Shown in pieces: positions 34,094 to 43,248 of a stretch of 64,000 bases of DNA. Position numbers and translations under genes: made by a program. Within the stretch, counting starts at the first letter, position 1. Each line of letters starts with the position of its first letter. The stretch spans positions 1,054,001 through 1,118,000 of the forward strand of contig NZ_AP022871.1 of assembly GCF_011764565.1 (NCBI RefSeq). The letters are read 5' to 3'. This stretch comes from Phytohabitans suffuscus. Lineage in GTDB: Bacteria; Actinomycetota; Actinomycetes; Mycobacteriales; Micromonosporaceae. The notes under the pieces are model-generated. The model had not been told where the DNA came from. It saw nothing but the letters and a program-made list of their open reading frames with translations, and searched no databases.

Positions 34094-35103
34094 GCCGCAC
34101 CTCCGGACGCGCCGCCTGGCCCCAGCCTGCCCGGCGGTGGTGCGGATGCTCGACCGGAGGAACCCGGGGCTTGGAACACAAGAACGTCCTCGTGCTGCAC
34201 GAGCCACTGCGGGTCACCGGCGGCGATGGCGGCGCGCAGGTTCTTGAGCTGGAAGAACGAGGCGCGGGTGACCAGCCGGCCGCCGCGGACGCCGGCGATG
34301 AGCGCGACGCACCGCTCGTGCAGGCGCAGGCCGGCATTCTGGCCGGCGGCGGCGACCATGCCAGGGATGTCGACCAGTTCGCCGTGGCGGCGGTAGGGGC
34401 GGGCGGTGACCACGACATGCCCGCCGGGGCGCAGCACGGCGGCGCAGCCGGTGAGGATCTGGGTGAACCCGGCGGCCAGCTCGTCGTGATCTTGGTAGGC
34501 CAGGTTGCCGGTGTCGGCCCCGTACAGGTGGTGGAGTTTGCGGACCCTGCCGCGCCGGGGGCCGGGGGTTCGCACGTGGCCGTGGGTGGAGGACCCGTAC
34601 GGCGGCGAGGTGATCACCAGGCTGACGCGGCCTCGCGCCTGCGCGGGCACCAGCATGGGCAGGCGCCGGGAGTCGCCGGTGAACACCTGCCCGCTGCCGG
34701 TGGCGCCCTGGGCGGCGGCGTGGCGCAGGTTGCCGGCGGCCAGCTCCGCCCACCGTGGCTCGTACTCCACGCCGATGCCCCGCCGCCCGAGGTGCATGGC
34801 CTCCACGACGGTGGTGCCGATGCCGGCCATCGGGTCGAGGACCCACTCGCCGATGCGGCTGTAGGTGGCAATCGCGTAGCGGGCGATCGAGGGCAGCATC
34901 TTGCCCGGATGCGCCGCCGACTCGCGGGTGTACCGGCCGCGTCGCTGGTCCCTCGAGCACACCTGCCCGGTCACCCACACCGATCCCTGCCATCCCTCTG
35001 GGGCGGGATCAGCGGCCCGGGTGAATCCGTTGTCGGACTGAGGAGCGCTGGTTTCGGGAGCGTCGTGACGGCCTGCGCTGTTCGGCCTGGTCGGCTCAGG
35101 CAT
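34090..35103 (-). CDS. DNA methyltransferase with motif I before motif IV (TSPPYG)
   Basis: The 337-aa protein has motif I as LDPMAGIGTT at residues 89-98, an acidic GVEYEPRWAELAAGNLRHAA motif II, and TSPPYG at 165-170. This linear order differs from the neighbouring enzyme and resembles N4-cytosine or TRM11-like nucleic-acid methyltransferases. The C-terminal GGHVVVTARPYRRHGELVDI and FFQLKNLRAAI segments are typical of element-borne copies. It overlaps the next gene upstream by 8 nt. Confidence 0.88.
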   Translation of the reverse strand: MPEPTRPNSAGRHDAPETSAPQSDNGFTRAADPAPEGWQGSVWVTGQVCSRDQRRGRYTRESAAHPGKMLPSIARYAIATYSRIGEWVLDPMAGIGTTVVEAMHLGRRGIGVEYEPRWAELAAGNLRHAAAQGATGSGQVFTGDSRRLPMLVPAQARGRVSLVITSPPYGSSTHGHVRTPGPRRGRVRKLHHLYGADTGNLAYQDHDELAAGFTQILTGCAAVLRPGGHVVVTARPYRRHGELVDIPGMVAAAGQNAGLRLHERCVALIAGVRGGRLVTRASFFQLKNLRAAIAAGDPQWLVQHEDVLVFQAPGSSGRASAPPPGRLGPGGASGGAA

Positions 35104-35800
35104 CGGTGTCTCCCTGCGCGCTGGCCGGGCTCGTGGTGGTGGCGAAGGCGTACAGGCCGGTGTGCGTGACGACGTGCCGGCCGTCGAGCAGCCGCGCGAT
35201 GGTGCCGAAGGCGGTGGTGGCCTCGGCGCGGGGCTCGTGTTCGGGCAGTACGGCGCGGGCGGCGATCAGGTGCTGGTGGTAGGTCAGCCCGGCGGTGCGC
35301 GCGGCGGTGATCACTGCGGTGGCGTGGTTGCCGGCGTCGGCGACGGTGAGCACCGTGAGCAGGAACCCGCCCGGCCGCAGCAGGCGGCGCCAGGTGTGCA
35401 TGGCGCGGGTCATGCCGTGCAGGTCCAGCGTGAAGGCTTCCGGGCGCGGGAGTCGGGCGATGATCAGCCCGGCTCCGCGTCGTCCCCAGACCGGTTTGCC
35501 GGTCCGCCTCGCTCGCGGCTGGCGGTGACTGTCGGTGACGAGAGTAGCGGGGTGGCGGTGTAGCCAGCGGGCGGCTGCCGCGATGGTGGGGCTGCGGTCG
35601 AGGTCGATGACGAGGTCGCCGCGCCGGGTGTAGTTGGCGATCACCGCGGCGGCGGCGCGACGACCGAGGTCGAACCAGTCGCCGCCGGTCGGCCGCACGG
35701 AGGCGGGGCGTCGGCGCCGGTCTGGGGTGGGCAGGAGCAGGGCCACCGGGACCGGGGGAAGGCCGGCCGTTGTGGGGTCGTGCTGGGTGCTGTGCGGCAT
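35096..35800 (-). CDS. Degenerate methyltransferase-like protein
   Basis: The 234-aa protein follows a Rossmann methyltransferase outline (GDLVIDLDRSPTIAAAARWL as motif I; GAGLIIARLPRPEAF at the motif IV place; MHTWRRLLRPGGFLLTVLTV), but the catalytic (D/N/S)PP(Y/F) is missing. It is probably a non-catalytic paralogue or partner of the two enzymes downstream. It is the first gene of the methyltransferase-xis-int operon; the iteron-like region lies just upstream. Confidence 0.65.
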   Translation of the reverse strand: MPHSTQHDPTTAGLPPVPVALLLPTPDRRRRPASVRPTGGDWFDLGRRAAAAVIANYTRRGDLVIDLDRSPTIAAAARWLHRHPATLVTDSHRQPRARRTGKPVWGRRGAGLIIARLPRPEAFTLDLHGMTRAMHTWRRLLRPGGFLLTVLTVADAGNHATAVITAARTAGLTYHQHLIAARAVLPEHEPRAEATTAFGTIARLLDGRHVVTHTGLYAFATTTSPASAQGDTDA

Positions 35801-35936
35801 GGGCGGTGTAGGCCGTGTCCGCCAACGTGCGCTGACATAGAGGAAAGGCAGCCGCCAGTCCTCGATTGGTGATCATGGTCTGGCGGGCAGAGCCGTCTCC
35901 GCACGCTTCGGCACGAAGCACAAGCCGGGGAACGCC

Positions 35937-36433
35937 TTGCACAAGATCGGTGCGAGGTAGAACATGCAGGTCAGGGCGGGGAATAGATGACCCGCTCGGC
36001 GCGCGGCGCATCGTCGGGCATCGCTGGAGTTTCGGATCTTCCGTCGCGTCGAGGTGTGAACCTCGGGAACCACTTGCACAAGATCAAGAACCGGTGACGG
36101 CGAAGGCACCTTGTCGGTTGCACAAGATCAAATCGGACTTGCACACGACTGCGTGGGCTTGCACAGGCGGTTCTGGAGGTCGGTCGCCAACCCCGCTGGT
36201 CAAGATTTTTCGAGGCTGGCGGTGCGGTCTGTTCTTCCCGCCGGCCTTCGCCCGCGGCAACCGGTCCGAGCGTGATCGGCGGTGGGCAGAACACGCAGGC
36301 GAAGGTCTTGCACACCCGTCCGAGGCCACCGTCGACGCGCCTGGTGCGCGGCGACGTGAGGCATCGACGCGAGCGAGTTGCTTACGCTGTGCGCAACCCC
36401 GTTCTTGATCTTGACTGTGCAGGAGGTGTGCAA
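35937..36433. repeat. TTGCACA iteron-like cluster in a divergent regulatory region
   Basis: TTGCACAAGATC occurs at 35937, 36074 and 36118; the shorter TTGCACA at 36139, 36159 and 36308; the inverse TGTGCAA at 36427; and TTCTTGATCTTG at 36402 mirrors CAAGATCAAGAA at 36079. The 718-bp space between the start of the methyltransferase operon (35800) and the sigma-like gene (36519) has no other coding signal. Such clusters are either plasmid-type origin iterons or operators of an element regulator. Confidence 0.7.
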
Positions 36434-36518
36434 GCGGCCTGATGGCGTGGTGCTTGCCCGAGCCGCCCATGGGACCTTGTGCCTGCGGCGCTCGCATCAC
36501 CTCACGGGAGAGACTCTC

Positions 36519-37360
36519 ATGTCACATCGCCCGCGTACCGTCGCGCCCTCAAACGGGCCACTCGTCCCGGCGCTGGTGCGCCGCACCCTGCCGTTGGACG
36601 AGCTGGAGACCACTCTTCGGCTGCTGTGCACCGGACCGAAGCCCTTCGCCGTGGACGGCCGCAAGCTCGGCCACGGGCTGCCCCGCCGGATGATCCCCTG
36701 CACGAACTGGCGTCGGTGCTGATGCACCCCTCGACAGGCCACGACGCCCGGGAGGCGGCATGGCGGCTGCTGGTCACCCACGTCCGCACCGACCAGGACA
36801 ACGCGGTGATCGGCGCCTGCGGGGTCGCCCTGCCCGGCCTACGCAAGGCCGCGGGACGGCTGGCCCGCGCCGCCTCCCGCTACGACATGCAGGCCGACCT
36901 ACTCGAAGGGTTCATCAAGGAGCTGGCCACGGTCGACATCACCCAGCCGGGCATCTGCGGCCGGCTGTGCAACGCCGCCCACTCCACGGCCCGCGCCGCC
37001 CTGCGCAAGCAGGAGGCGGCCGCCAGCGGGGAGGCGAACTTCGCCCCCGGCTCGACGCTGCCGCCGGCGCCGTTCGGGCATCCGGACTTCGTACTCGCCC
37101 GCGCGGTCCACGCCGGGGTGATCACCGAAGCCGAGGCCGATCTGCTCGGCGTGACCTTCCTGGAACACGTCCCGCTGGCCCAGTACGCCGGCCGCGTGGG
37201 TCTGACGCGCTGGGCCGCCTACCGCCGACGCGGCCAGGCCAAGCTGAAGCTGAAAGCGGCGATCGAGTCCGGCCGGCTGTCCGCCCCGGACGCGCAGGTC
37301 ATCGCCGAGGCCACCGCGACCCTCCTGCTCGACATCAACCCCGCACGACACCCGCACTAG
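36519..37360 (+). CDS. Sigma-factor-like DNA-binding protein of the element, one frame break
   Basis: ATG 36519 (GGGAGAG upstream) opens MSHRPRTVAPSNGPLVPALV... to GHGLPRR, and the other frame continues DDPLHELASVLMHPS. One added G in the run at 36688 joins them to 280 aa. The segment YDMQADLLEGFIKELATVD recalls sigma region 2 and TRWAAYRRRGQAKLKLKAAI the region-4 helix-turn-helix. Similar proteins precede pilin genes in actinobacterial conjugative elements. The role is probably transcription control of the transfer genes, inferred from position. A 281-bp spacer without features follows. Confidence 0.55.
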
Positions 37361-37641
37361 CACCGCGGCCGGGTCGGGCCGCGAGGCCATGATCACCAAT
37401 CCGGCCGGTGATCTTGCCTTTCTTTTGTGCGGGATCTTCTCGAGCAATCCGTCCGCCGACCGGCGCCCGTTGACGGCGCTGACACCCCGTCCCATCCGGC
37501 TTTGAGCCACGGCCTTCGTGAAGGAGGACGGCCGAGCCGGTCGGCGTCCCGCTCGCCTCGCACCCACACGCCATCCACACCGCTCGCGCCCCTGCCCGGG
37601 TGACGCGTGGGATGTGTGCCTTGCTGGAGGTGCCGACCCTC

Positions 37642-38058
37642 ATGATCGGAAAGCTTCGCCCGCACCCCCGGGGCGAGCCCGCCCATAGCCGTGGCCGGCC
37701 GGCGGCGGCGCGGCTGGCCCACCGCGCCCTTCGTCTGCTGCGGGTGTTCGGAGTCCTGGCGACCGCAGTCGCCGCGACGTTGCTGGTCGCTGCCGGCTCG
37801 GCCTACGCCGCCGAGCCGGTGGAGCCCACCGTGACCTCGCTCGACCAGGTGATCGACAACATCCGGCTCTGGCTGCTGGGCATCCTCGCCGCCTGGGCCA
37901 CCTTCTGCCTGGTGGTCGGGTTCTTCCGCTACACCAGCGGCGACCAGGACGAGGTCGAGAAAGGCAAGGTCGCGTTCCGCAGCGCGGGGATCGGCTACGC
38001 CGGTGCGCTGCTCGCGCCGCTGCTGGTCACGATCTTCGGCGAGTGGCTGACATCATGA
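37642..38058 (+). CDS. VirB2/TrbC-like pilin subunit
   Basis: ATG 37642 has GGAGG 11 nt upstream. The 138-aa protein has a signal peptide (helix LRVFGVLATAVAATLLVAAG, cleavage near AYAAEP) and two further hydrophobic helices (IRLWLLGILAAWATFCLVVG, AGIGYAGALLAPLLVTIFGE), the typical pilin layout of type IV secretion systems. A stop/start overlap (ATGA) couples it to the VirB6-like gene. Confidence 0.75.
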   Translation: MIGKLRPHPRGEPAHSRGRPAAARLAHRALRLLRVFGVLATAVAATLLVAAGSAYAAEPVEPTVTSLDQVIDNIRLWLLGILAAWATFCLVVGFFRYTSGDQDEVEKGKVAFRSAGIGYAGALLAPLLVTIFGEWLTS

Positions 38059-40027
38059 GCAGCCGCCAGCCCACCCGCGGTCTGCCCCGCCTCGCCCGGC
38101 TCTTCGCCTACGCCGCCGCTTTCCTCGCGCTCGGTACCGTCCTGGCCGCCGGCTCGGCGATGGCCGGTGCTGGCGTCAGCGTCGCGGCGGCCGACCCGAC
38201 CCCGGCACCCGGGATGCCGGACGCCGACGTACGGCCCAGCCCGGACCCCACGACACCGGCCAGCACCCCGTCGCCGATCGAGCCGCCGCCGACCACCACG
38301 CCGACACCCGCCCGAGCACGCCGACCCCGGACCCGTCCCAGGGGCCGACCCCGCCGGGCTGGAACCCACCGACCGAGGACGGCACGGATGATCCGGGCCT
38401 GTTCGACATCCCCGGCCAGATCCGCAAGGCCATCAACGACTTCTTCGCCTGGGTCGTCGAAGGCGCCCTGAACCCGGTGCTGTCCGCCCTCGGCGAAGCG
38501 GTGCTCACCACACCGGACCTGACCGGCGATGAGCGCGTCCGCACGATGTGGACCACCAGCCTCGTGGTCGCCAACGCGGTCTTCGTGCTGTTCATCGTCG
38601 TCGCCGGGATCATCGTCACCAGCCGCGAAACCTTGCAGACCAGCTACGGGCTCAAAGAGATCGCGCCGCGCCTTGCCGTCGCCGGGGTCTTGATGAACAC
38701 GAGCCTGCTGCTGACCGGCAAGGCGATCGAGCTCGCCAACGCGATCACGGCCGAGATTGCCGGGCAGGGAGTCGACGGCCATGCGGCCGCCGCCGCCCTC
38801 ACCCAAGCCCTCGGCGAAGCCCGCAATGGCAACAGCTTCCTGCTCACCCTGATGGTTCTGGGTGTCCTGGTGATGGCCATCGTCGTGGTGTTCACGTTCG
38901 TGCTGCGCATCGCGTTCCTGGCCATCCTGCTCGGCATCGCCCCGCTCGCGCTGCTCTGCCACGCCCTGCCACAGACCGAACCGTTGGCGTTCACCTGGTG
39001 GCGTGGCCTGACCGCCTGCCTGGGTATCCAGGTCGGCCAGGCCGTCGTGTTGCTCGGCGCGCTGCGGATGTTCCTCACCCCGGCCGGGGAAAACTTCACC
39101 GCGCCTGGGGTCATGATCGGCATCCCGACCCCGTCGCGGCTGGTGAGCATCCTGGTCGTCGCGGCGATGGTGTGGCTGCTGCTGAAGATCCCTGGCTGGA
39201 TGCGGCACCTGGTGCTCGGCCCCCTCGCCAGAAGCGGCGGTCGGGGGTTGATCGGGCAGATCGTCCACACCGTCCTGCTGGTCAAAACCCTCGGCACCGC
39301 TGCCGGCCTGGCCCGTACCGGTGGACGCGCCGCCCACGGCGCGGCCCGCGCGAGCGCCCGCCGCCGCCGTACACCAGCACCCACGGGTACGCCGGGGCCC
39401 CGCCGCACACGGTCACCGCGCCGCCGTACCCCACCGGCGCCCGCGCCGAGGCGTGGCCCGAGGCCGGGGCCGGCACCGTTCAGCCACGCACCGGCGGTGC
39501 ACACGCCGCTGCCAGCGCCGGCTGGCACGAACGGCCCACCGGGCTTCTCCCATCCGGCGACCCCGGCGACTGGCCGCACCGCCCCGGCTGGCGGCGTGCC
39601 GCCGGCCCCGTTCTCCCACACACCCACCTCGGCGCCGCCGCGTCCGGCAGCTGGGTCACAGCCCGCGCCGGTCCGGTTCAGCGGTGCGCCGGCCCCGGCG
39701 TCCGGGCCGAGGCCGACCCGCCAGCCGACCGCACCAGCGGCGGCGCCGACGTTCTCAGCCGCACCCCGCCCGCAGACAGCGCCGAAACGTCCACCCGCCC
39801 CGGTGGCGCCGGCGTTCTCCTCCGCGCCGCAGCCCACACCGACCCGCCGCCTACCCACGCCGCCGGCTCGCACAACGCCGCCGACCCGCACGACACCAGC
39901 GGCGCGTACGACGCCGCCGGCCCGCAGCACCCCACCGCAGGCACAGCAGGAACGGCCCACTTCACGGCCGCCCGCGACCCCGCCGAGGCGGCCAGCGCGC
40001 CGCCGTCCACCAGGGAGTGACAGCTGA
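38055..40027 (+). CDS. VirB6/TrbL-like conjugation membrane protein with FSxxP tail, one frame break
   Basis: From ATG 38055: a signal-like helix, a Pro/Thr linker, then after a frame break near 38311 (one C lost) GWNPPTEDGTDDPGLFDIPG and at least six membrane helices (VVANAVFVLFIVVAGIIVTS, TLMVLGVLVMAIVVVFTFVL, LVSILVVAAMVWLLLKIPG). The cytoplasmic tail of about 200 aa repeats PFSHAP/GFSHPA/RFSGAP/TFSAAP/AFSSAP. The corrected length is 657 aa. Part of the tail near 39370-39470 may be locally out of frame. It would form the inner-membrane channel for DNA transfer. It overlaps the next start by one base. Confidence 0.75.
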
Positions 40028-40946
40028 TGAACCGCCACGATCAGGAGGCGCCGTTTAGAGCACGGGTACCGGCCGACGTCGAACGACCCGACAAGATCGT
40101 TTTCGGGTTGACGTTCCGGCAGCTCGTCATCCTGTCCGTGACCGGCCTGACCCTCTACGGCGCCTGGTCAGCCACCGCCACAATCGTCAACCCCCTCGTC
40201 TTCCTCATCGCGGCCATCCCGGTCGCCGCCGGGGCGTTCTTCCTCGCCGTCGGCAAGCGTGATGGCATCGCCTTGGACGCCTGGCTGGTCGCGGCGATCC
40301 GGCACCGCCGAACCCCGCACCGGCTCGTCCCCGCCGACGGGCCGATCACGCCGGTACCGCAGTGGGTGGCCACCACCAGCGGGCCGGGGCACCGGCAGCC
40401 ACTGCCCGCACCGCTGACTTTGCCCGCTCGCGGGATCACCGAACAAGGGCTGGTCGACCTGGGCCCGGACGGCACCGCCGCCATCGTCACCGCCTCGACA
40501 GTGAACTTCGGGCTGCGCACCCCGACGAGCAGAACGGCCTGGTCGCCGGGTTCACCCGCTGGCTCAACAGCCTCGACGCCCCCGCACAGATCCTGATCCG
40601 CGCGCAACGGGTGGACCTGTCCACCCTCGCCGACCGCATCCACGACCGGGCGCCGAGCTTGCCGCACCCCGCCCTGGAGCAGGCCGCGCTGGCGCACGCC
40701 GCGTTTCTGGACCAGCTGGCCACCGAGCGGGAACTGCTGCACCGGCACGTCACGGTCACCGTCCGGGACCGGCGCGGCCCCGCATACGCGCAGCGTCGCG
40801 CCGCCGAGGCCGCCCGCGCCCTTGCCGCGTGCGAGGTCGACGCGCAGGTCTGCGACGGCCCCACCGCTGCGGCCACCCTCGCCGCCTGCCTCAACCCCAC
40901 CAGCACGCCTGCCCACGACGCCAGCGCGGGAGGCGACTACCAGTGA
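40027..40946 (+). CDS. PrgI-like / SCO6880-type conjugation protein, one frame break
   Basis: The N-terminal 95 residues (FRARVPADVERPDKIVFGLT, then two helices and LDAWLVAAIRHRRTPHRLVP) are the PrgI fold found before VirB4 genes in Gram-positive transfer modules. After a frame break near 40523 (one G missing in CCG[G]ACGAG) the frame continues TPDEQNGLVAGFTRWLNSLD and QILIRAQRVDLSTLADRI, a VirB4-N-like domain. Corrected length is 306 aa. Its stop overlaps the VirB4-like start (GTGA). Confidence 0.75.
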
Positions 40947-41743
40947 GGCTGCTCGGACGAAAGCGCCAACGCGTCAATCACGATGACGGCGGCGGTCTGC
41001 TACCCGGCGGGCCGGAGGCGGTGGAGGTGGCCGCCCGGTCGGTGCACGTGGGTGAGCAGTACACCGCCACCCTGGCCGTGGTCGGCTACCCCAGCGAGGT
41101 CGGCGCCGGCTGGATCGAACCCCTCCTGGCCTACCCGGGCCGCCTCGACATCGCGTTGCACGTCGAACCCGTCCCGCCCGCGGTGGCGGCCGAGCGGCTG
41201 CGCAAGCAGCGGGGCCGCCTCGAATCGTCCCGGCGCATGGACGCCGGCAAGGGCCGCCTGGATGATCCTGAGCTGGACGCCGCCGCGCAGGACGCCGCCG
41301 AACTCGCGACCCGGCTGGCCCGCGGCGATGGCCGCCTGTTCCGCGCCGGCCACTACCTGGCGGTACACGCGAGCAGCCCGGAGGATCTCGCGGACCGGGT
41401 GGCCGAGGTCCGGGCTTTGGCCGCGTCCATGTTGCTAGACGTGGTGCCGCTGACCTGGCGGCAGCTGCAAGGCTGGATCGCCGCCAGCCTGCCCCTCGCG
41501 TTAGACACGGTGGGGCTGCGCCGCACGATGGACACCGACGCGCTCGCCGCGTCGTTCCCGTTCAGCTCCCCGGACCTGCCCAGCAACGCGGGCGACGCCG
41601 GCATGGGGCTGCTGTTCGGGTTGAACCTGGCCTCACCGGGCGTGGTCGTGTGGGACCGGTGGGCGCAGCACAACTTCAACGCGGTCATCCTCGCCCGTAG
41701 CGGTGCCGGCAAAAGCTATCTCGCCAAACTCGACCTGCGGTGA
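40943..41743 (+). pseudogene. VirB4-like transfer ATPase cut off after the Walker A motif
   Basis: From GTG 40943, 266 residues match the N-terminal half of VirB4/TraC-type ATPases (ARSVHVGEQYTATLAVVGYP, RLARGDGRLFRAGHYLAVHA, NFNAVILARSGAGKSYLAKL). SGAGKS is the Walker A loop. Six residues later the frame stops, at a point where intact homologues continue for another several hundred residues with Walker B. The stop codon overlaps the start of an unrelated XRE gene. The break is a clean junction, not a frameshift, so the ATPase is lost and the element is probably no longer self-transmissible. Confidence 0.8.
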
Positions 41744-42210
41744 GCGAGCCGATCGACATCGAGTTGCTGGGGCGGCTCGTACGCGCCGAACGCCTCAAGC
41801 GCGGGCGGCTCAGCTTGCGCGCGGCGGCGGAGCAGGCCGAGGTGCCGTTTAACACGCTTGCGAGGGTTGAGAAGGGGGATCTTCCCGATCTGGCGAACTT
41901 CCGGCGCATCGTGCACTGGCTCGGGTTGCCGCCCGAACGGTTCTTTCAGCCACCGCGGATGAGAACGGAGACCACGCCCGAGGTCATCGCCCACCACCTC
42001 GCCCGTGACCCCCATCTCACCGACGCCGCCGCAGAGAAGATCGCCGGCTTAGTCCGCGAGCTGTACACGAGTCTGGCCAGTAGTGACCGACCCGTGCGGG
42101 TGCACCTTCGCGCGGCGGCGACCTTCAGGCCGGTAGCCTCGCGCAAGCTGTCTAGCCTGCTCGAACAGATGCGTCAAAAGCTGGAAGCTATGCCGGGCAC
42201 CGAGCGATAA
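41740..42210 (+). CDS. XRE-family HTH transcriptional regulator
   Basis: The 156-aa protein starts at GTG 41740 and has an XRE helix-turn-helix (LSLRAAAEQAEVPFNTLARV, then EKGDLPDLANFRRIVHWLGL), then a helical C-terminal part. It precedes an ImmA/IrrE-type peptidase gene by 18 nt, the paired repressor/antirepressor arrangement of mobile elements in which the peptidase relieves repression after DNA damage. Confidence 0.9.
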   Translation: MSEPIDIELLGRLVRAERLKRGRLSLRAAAEQAEVPFNTLARVEKGDLPDLANFRRIVHWLGLPPERFFQPPRMRTETTPEVIAHHLARDPHLTDAAAEKIAGLVRELYTSLASSDRPVRVHLRAAATFRPVASRKLSSLLEQMRQKLEAMPGTER

Positions 42211-42228
42211 CGGCGAGGCGGCGATTCG

Positions 42229-42801
42229 ATGCGACGAGGCTTCAAGACCGAGGCCGAACGACTGGCCGACCGCACCAGAGCCGAACTCGGACTACGGCCA
42301 CACGCACACATGCCCATCCGCGACCTTGCCGCGCACCTCGACATCGAGATCTACCCCGCAGATCACCTAGTTGATCTAGACGATCTGGAAGAACTTGAAG
42401 AGCTACAACCCGGCGCGTTCTCGGCCGCAACGTTCCACCTCCCAGGCGGCCGGACCGTCATCGTCAGCAACCCGCTCAGCGACTCCGGCCGCACCAACAG
42501 CGATATCGCCCACGAGATCGCCCATGTGCTGCTCAACCACGAGATCCGAGAGATCCAGCAACTCGCCGGGCACACCTTCTTCACCTGCAACCCAGAGCAA
42601 GAAGAAGAAGCCAACTGGCTTGCCGGCTGCCTTCTCCTACCGCGGGCGCTGCTCCTCCGCGAGGCGTATGCCAGCTCCGACCCCGAGATCATCGCTAAGA
42701 AACACCACGTCAGCGTGCCGATGGCTAGATTTCGCCTTAACGCAAGCGGCGTGCTCCTGCAAGTCCAGCGCGCCCGAGCCGGGCGAAGCCGCCGCCCTTA
42801 G
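42229..42801 (+). CDS. ImmA/IrrE-family zinc metallopeptidase
   Basis: The 190-aa protein has HEIAHVLLNH (HExxH zinc site) at about residues 95-104 and the third ligand region EQEEEANWLAGCLLLPR, the hallmark of ImmA. It probably cleaves or inactivates the XRE protein encoded just upstream and so induces element genes. A strong terminator hairpin lies 33 nt downstream. Confidence 0.92.
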   Translation: MRRGFKTEAERLADRTRAELGLRPHAHMPIRDLAAHLDIEIYPADHLVDLDDLEELEELQPGAFSAATFHLPGGRTVIVSNPLSDSGRTNSDIAHEIAHVLLNHEIREIQQLAGHTFFTCNPEQEEEANWLAGCLLLPRALLLREAYASSDPEIIAKKHHVSVPMARFRLNASGVLLQVQRARAGRSRRP

Positions 42802-42833
42802 CAGACCTGTCGGTTCCGTTCAGCCAGCAGACA

Positions 42834-42866
42834 TTTCTGGCCCCCGGAGCAGGGCAGGGCCAGAAA
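42834..42866 (+). terminator. Terminator of the XRE-ImmA operon
   Basis: A 10-bp stem TTTCTGGCCC/GGGCCAGAAA with a 13-nt loop. Confidence 0.7.
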
Positions 42867-43248
42867 ACAGGGCGCTCCTATGTCAGCGCGAACTCCCGTC
42901 CCCCGGCAGGATCCCGACCTGCGCCGAACGGGTCCGCGCGCCTAATCCAGCAGGACGTCGAAGTCCACGATCGACAGTAATGGGAAGATGGTTCGTGTTC
43001 GGCCCCGTAACGAACCATTAGCCCATGCCGAGGTCAACGGCTACTTCGGAGTCGAAGCCTCAATGGGACTCGAACCCCCATGGCCCCGTTCGGCTCCGCT
43101 GGCTGGCGGCGGCTGTTCGTGGGTCGATGCACATGGGCGTGCCAGCGACGTCGCGACTCGAACCCCCACGCGTCCTCGTCGTGTCGATTGACGGATCGGT
43201 AGGCGTAGTTGGGGTGTACGCGTCGCGCGTTAGGGGTGGGCTGGCTGG
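42867..43248. other. Intergenic stretch with two T-arm-like 14-mers
   Basis: No gene is supported. GACTCGAACCCCCA occurs at 43067-43080 and 43155-43168; its complement resembles the T-arm of a tRNA, but the stems around it do not pair, so no tRNA is called. They may be traces of attachment-site duplications. Confidence 0.4.

Noticed and set aside
32791..35800. Restriction-modification system
   Set aside because: Three methyltransferase-type genes but no restriction endonuclease gene in the operon; the nuclease at 43.2-45.0 kb is of the modification-dependent type and belongs to another unit.
36519..37360. Programmed frameshifting in the sigma-like and other element genes
   Set aside because: No slippery heptamer or consistent downstream structure was noticed, and the same net one-base loss affects unrelated genes throughout the window, so an assembly error is simpler.
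43067..43168. tRNA genes on the minus strand
   Set aside because: Both 14-mers match a T-loop, but T-stems do not pair and no acceptor or anticodon arms are present.
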